A stretch of 43,074 bases of DNA, taken from the NCBI GenBank assembly GCA_030827515.1, contig JAUREI010000012.1:1-43074 (forward strand), in the 5' to 3' direction. Made by a program: the position numbers and the translations under genes. The DNA is from Prosthecobacter sp. (GTDB lineage: Bacteria; Verrucomicrobiota; Verrucomicrobiia; Verrucomicrobiales; Verrucomicrobiaceae). Positions 41,779 through 43,074 of the stretch are shown here, piece by piece. Each line of letters begins with the position of its first letter. The stretch's first letter is position 1. The notes beneath the pieces are model-generated. The model ran no database searches. It saw only the letters and a program-made list of their open reading frames with translations, and was not told where the DNA came from.

Positions 41779-43053
41779 ATGCTCGACATCCGCCTCATCC
41801 GCGAAAACCCCGACCTCGTCAAAAGCCGTCTCGCCGCCCGCAGTCCGGATTGGGCGCCGGTCGTGGATGAACTGCTCGAGCTCGACACCGCGCGGCGCGC
41901 GGCGGAAACCGAGCGCCAGCACCTGCAGGCCGAACGCAACCGCCTGAGCAAGGAGATCGGCATGGGCCGCAAGAACGGCCAGGACACCAGCGCCCAGGAG
42001 GCGGAGGTGCGCGGCATCGGCGACCGCATCGACCAGATCGGCCGGGACGCCGACGCCGCCGACAGCCGCCAGCGCGACCTGCTGCTGGGCATTCCCAATC
42101 TTCCCCACGAGGCCTGTCCGGCCGGGGCCACGGCCGAGGACAATCCGGAACGCCGGGTCTGGGGCGAAAAGCCCGTGTTCGCCTTCGCCCCCAAGGATCA
42201 CACCGTGATCGGTCAGGCATTGGGCCTGTTCGATTTCGAGGCGGGCGCCAAGATCAGCGGCAGCGCCTTCACCGTTTACCGCGGTGCCGGCGCCCGGCTG
42301 GAGCGCGCCCTCATCAACTTCCTGCTCGACCTGCACACGACGCGCCACGGCTACGAGGAGATCAGCCCGCCGCTGCTGGTTCATGCCGCCTGCCTGGTCG
42401 GCACGGGCCAGTTGCCGAAGTTCGGCGACCAGGTTTACCACAGCGCCGCCGATGATCTCTACCTTATCCCCACGGCCGAGGTGCCGGTGACCAACCTGCA
42501 CCGCGAGGAGATCCTCAAGCCCGGCCAGTTGCCGGTGCGCTACGCCGCGTATACACCCTGCTTCCGTCGCGAGGCGGGCAGCGCCGGTCTCGGCACCCGC
42601 GGCCTGATCCGCATGCACCAGTTCGACAAGGTGGAGCTCGTCAAGATCACCACCCCGGAGTCCAGCATGGACGAACTGGAGAGCCTGACCGCCGATGCCG
42701 AGACCGTGCTGCAGCAGCTCGGCCTGCACTACCGTGTCATCGAATTGTGCAGCGGCGATCTCGGTTTCGGCTCGGCCAAAACCTACGACATCGAAGTCTG
42801 GGCGCCCGGCCAGGGCGGCTATCTGGAGGTGTCGTCCTGCTCGAACTTTGGCGATTACCAGGCCCGGCGCATGAACCTGCGCTACAAGGACGAGGACGGC
42901 AAAAATCGCTTCTGCCACACCCTCAACGGCTCCGGCACCGCGCTCGCGCGCCTCTTTGTCGCCCTTGTGGAAACCTACCAGCAGGAGGATGGCAGCATCC
43001 TCATTCCCGAGGCCCTGCGCCCGCACTTTGGAGCGGATCGCATCGGCGCCTGA
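41779..43053 (+). CDS. serS: Serine--tRNA ligase
   Basis: 424 residues, full length for bacterial SerRS. The N-terminal long coiled-coil arm that contacts the tRNA(Ser) extra arm is at about 27-105 (LDTARRAAETERQHLQAERN...). The catalytic class II domain shows motif 2 in YTPCFRREAGSAG and motif 3 near the C-terminus (HTLNGSGTALARLFVALVE). The serine pocket segment PTAEVPVTN is present. It charges tRNA(Ser) and tRNA(Sec) with serine. GGCGCC-TGA-GGCGCC forms an inverted repeat across the stop codon. Confidence 0.97.
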   Translation: MLDIRLIRENPDLVKSRLAARSPDWAPVVDELLELDTARRAAETERQHLQAERNRLSKEIGMGRKNGQDTSAQEAEVRGIGDRIDQIGRDADAADSRQRDLLLGIPNLPHEACPAGATAEDNPERRVWGEKPVFAFAPKDHTVIGQALGLFDFEAGAKISGSAFTVYRGAGARLERALINFLLDLHTTRHGYEEISPPLLVHAACLVGTGQLPKFGDQVYHSAADDLYLIPTAEVPVTNLHREEILKPGQLPVRYAAYTPCFRREAGSAGLGTRGLIRMHQFDKVELVKITTPESSMDELESLTADAETVLQQLGLHYRVIELCSGDLGFGSAKTYDIEVWAPGQGGYLEVSSCSNFGDYQARRMNLRYKDEDGKNRFCHTLNGSGTALARLFVALVETYQQEDGSILIPEALRPHFGADRIGA

Positions 43054-43074
43054 GGCGCCCCGAGGAAAGTGTCC

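Overview
The window is high-GC bacterial chromosome, packed with housekeeping, respiratory and cell-envelope genes. No phage, insertion sequence, CRISPR array, tRNA or rRNA was seen. The gene content fits the Verrucomicrobiota/PVC group, possibly Opitutales-like: a planctomycete/verrucomicrobial-type double alpha/beta esterase, GTP-dependent PEPCK, a DUF1501 Tat-secreted protein, an NfeD-FloA pair, and an oxidase operon that starts with Alternative Complex III subunits. This placement is inferred from gene content, with no marker phylogeny. Almost no gene has a Shine-Dalgarno sequence; starts are preceded by C- or pyrimidine-rich DNA, and several predicted -10 boxes lie only about 7 to 15 nt before the ATG.

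Layout. 1-4.4 kb: esterase (possibly cut at its 5' end), a GYF/DUF898 membrane protein and an M48 membrane protease. 4.4-9.6 kb: divergent pckG and korA, then a convergent MFS permease. 9.6-16.2 kb: trxB, aroD, a lipoprotein-type D,D-carboxypeptidase, a nucleotide-sugar dehydrogenase/epimerase pair and a beta-CASP ribonuclease. 16.3-19.5 kb: argB-argD-argF. 19.6-29.9 kb: a long respiratory operon, actE-actF-small TM protein-ccoN-like-ccoO-cytochrome c-ctaD-ctaE-ctaF-two tiny membrane proteins-ctaC. 29.9-31.9 kb: heme A and heme O synthases. 31.9-35.8 kb: DUF1501, NfeD-FloA, a zinc-ribbon gene broken by a stop codon, and a lower-GC orphan. 35.9-39.4 kb: TIM-barrel isomerase, Agl23-like (TIGR03663) protein and ApbE. 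39.4-43.1 kb: solitary nuoG and a periplasmic rhodanese on the minus strand, then serS.

How it works together. The respiratory operon encodes a complete aa3-type oxidase (all heme, CuB and CuA ligands visible) with heme A synthesis beside it. The oxidase is embedded with two ACIII subunits and a cbb3-like pair. The CcoN-like subunit has lost the residues that bind heme b/b3 and half of the CuB site, while its cytochrome c partner CcoO is intact. It therefore looks like a scaffold or electron-transfer module rather than a second oxidase. The same CRP/FNR-type palindrome (TTGTGAAA-N2-TTTCACAA) lies before this operon and before the complex I gene nuoG, 21.5 kb away, which suggests one regulator for both ends of the respiratory chain. 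These two points, the degenerate cbb3-like module and the shared operator, are the most interesting signals in the window.
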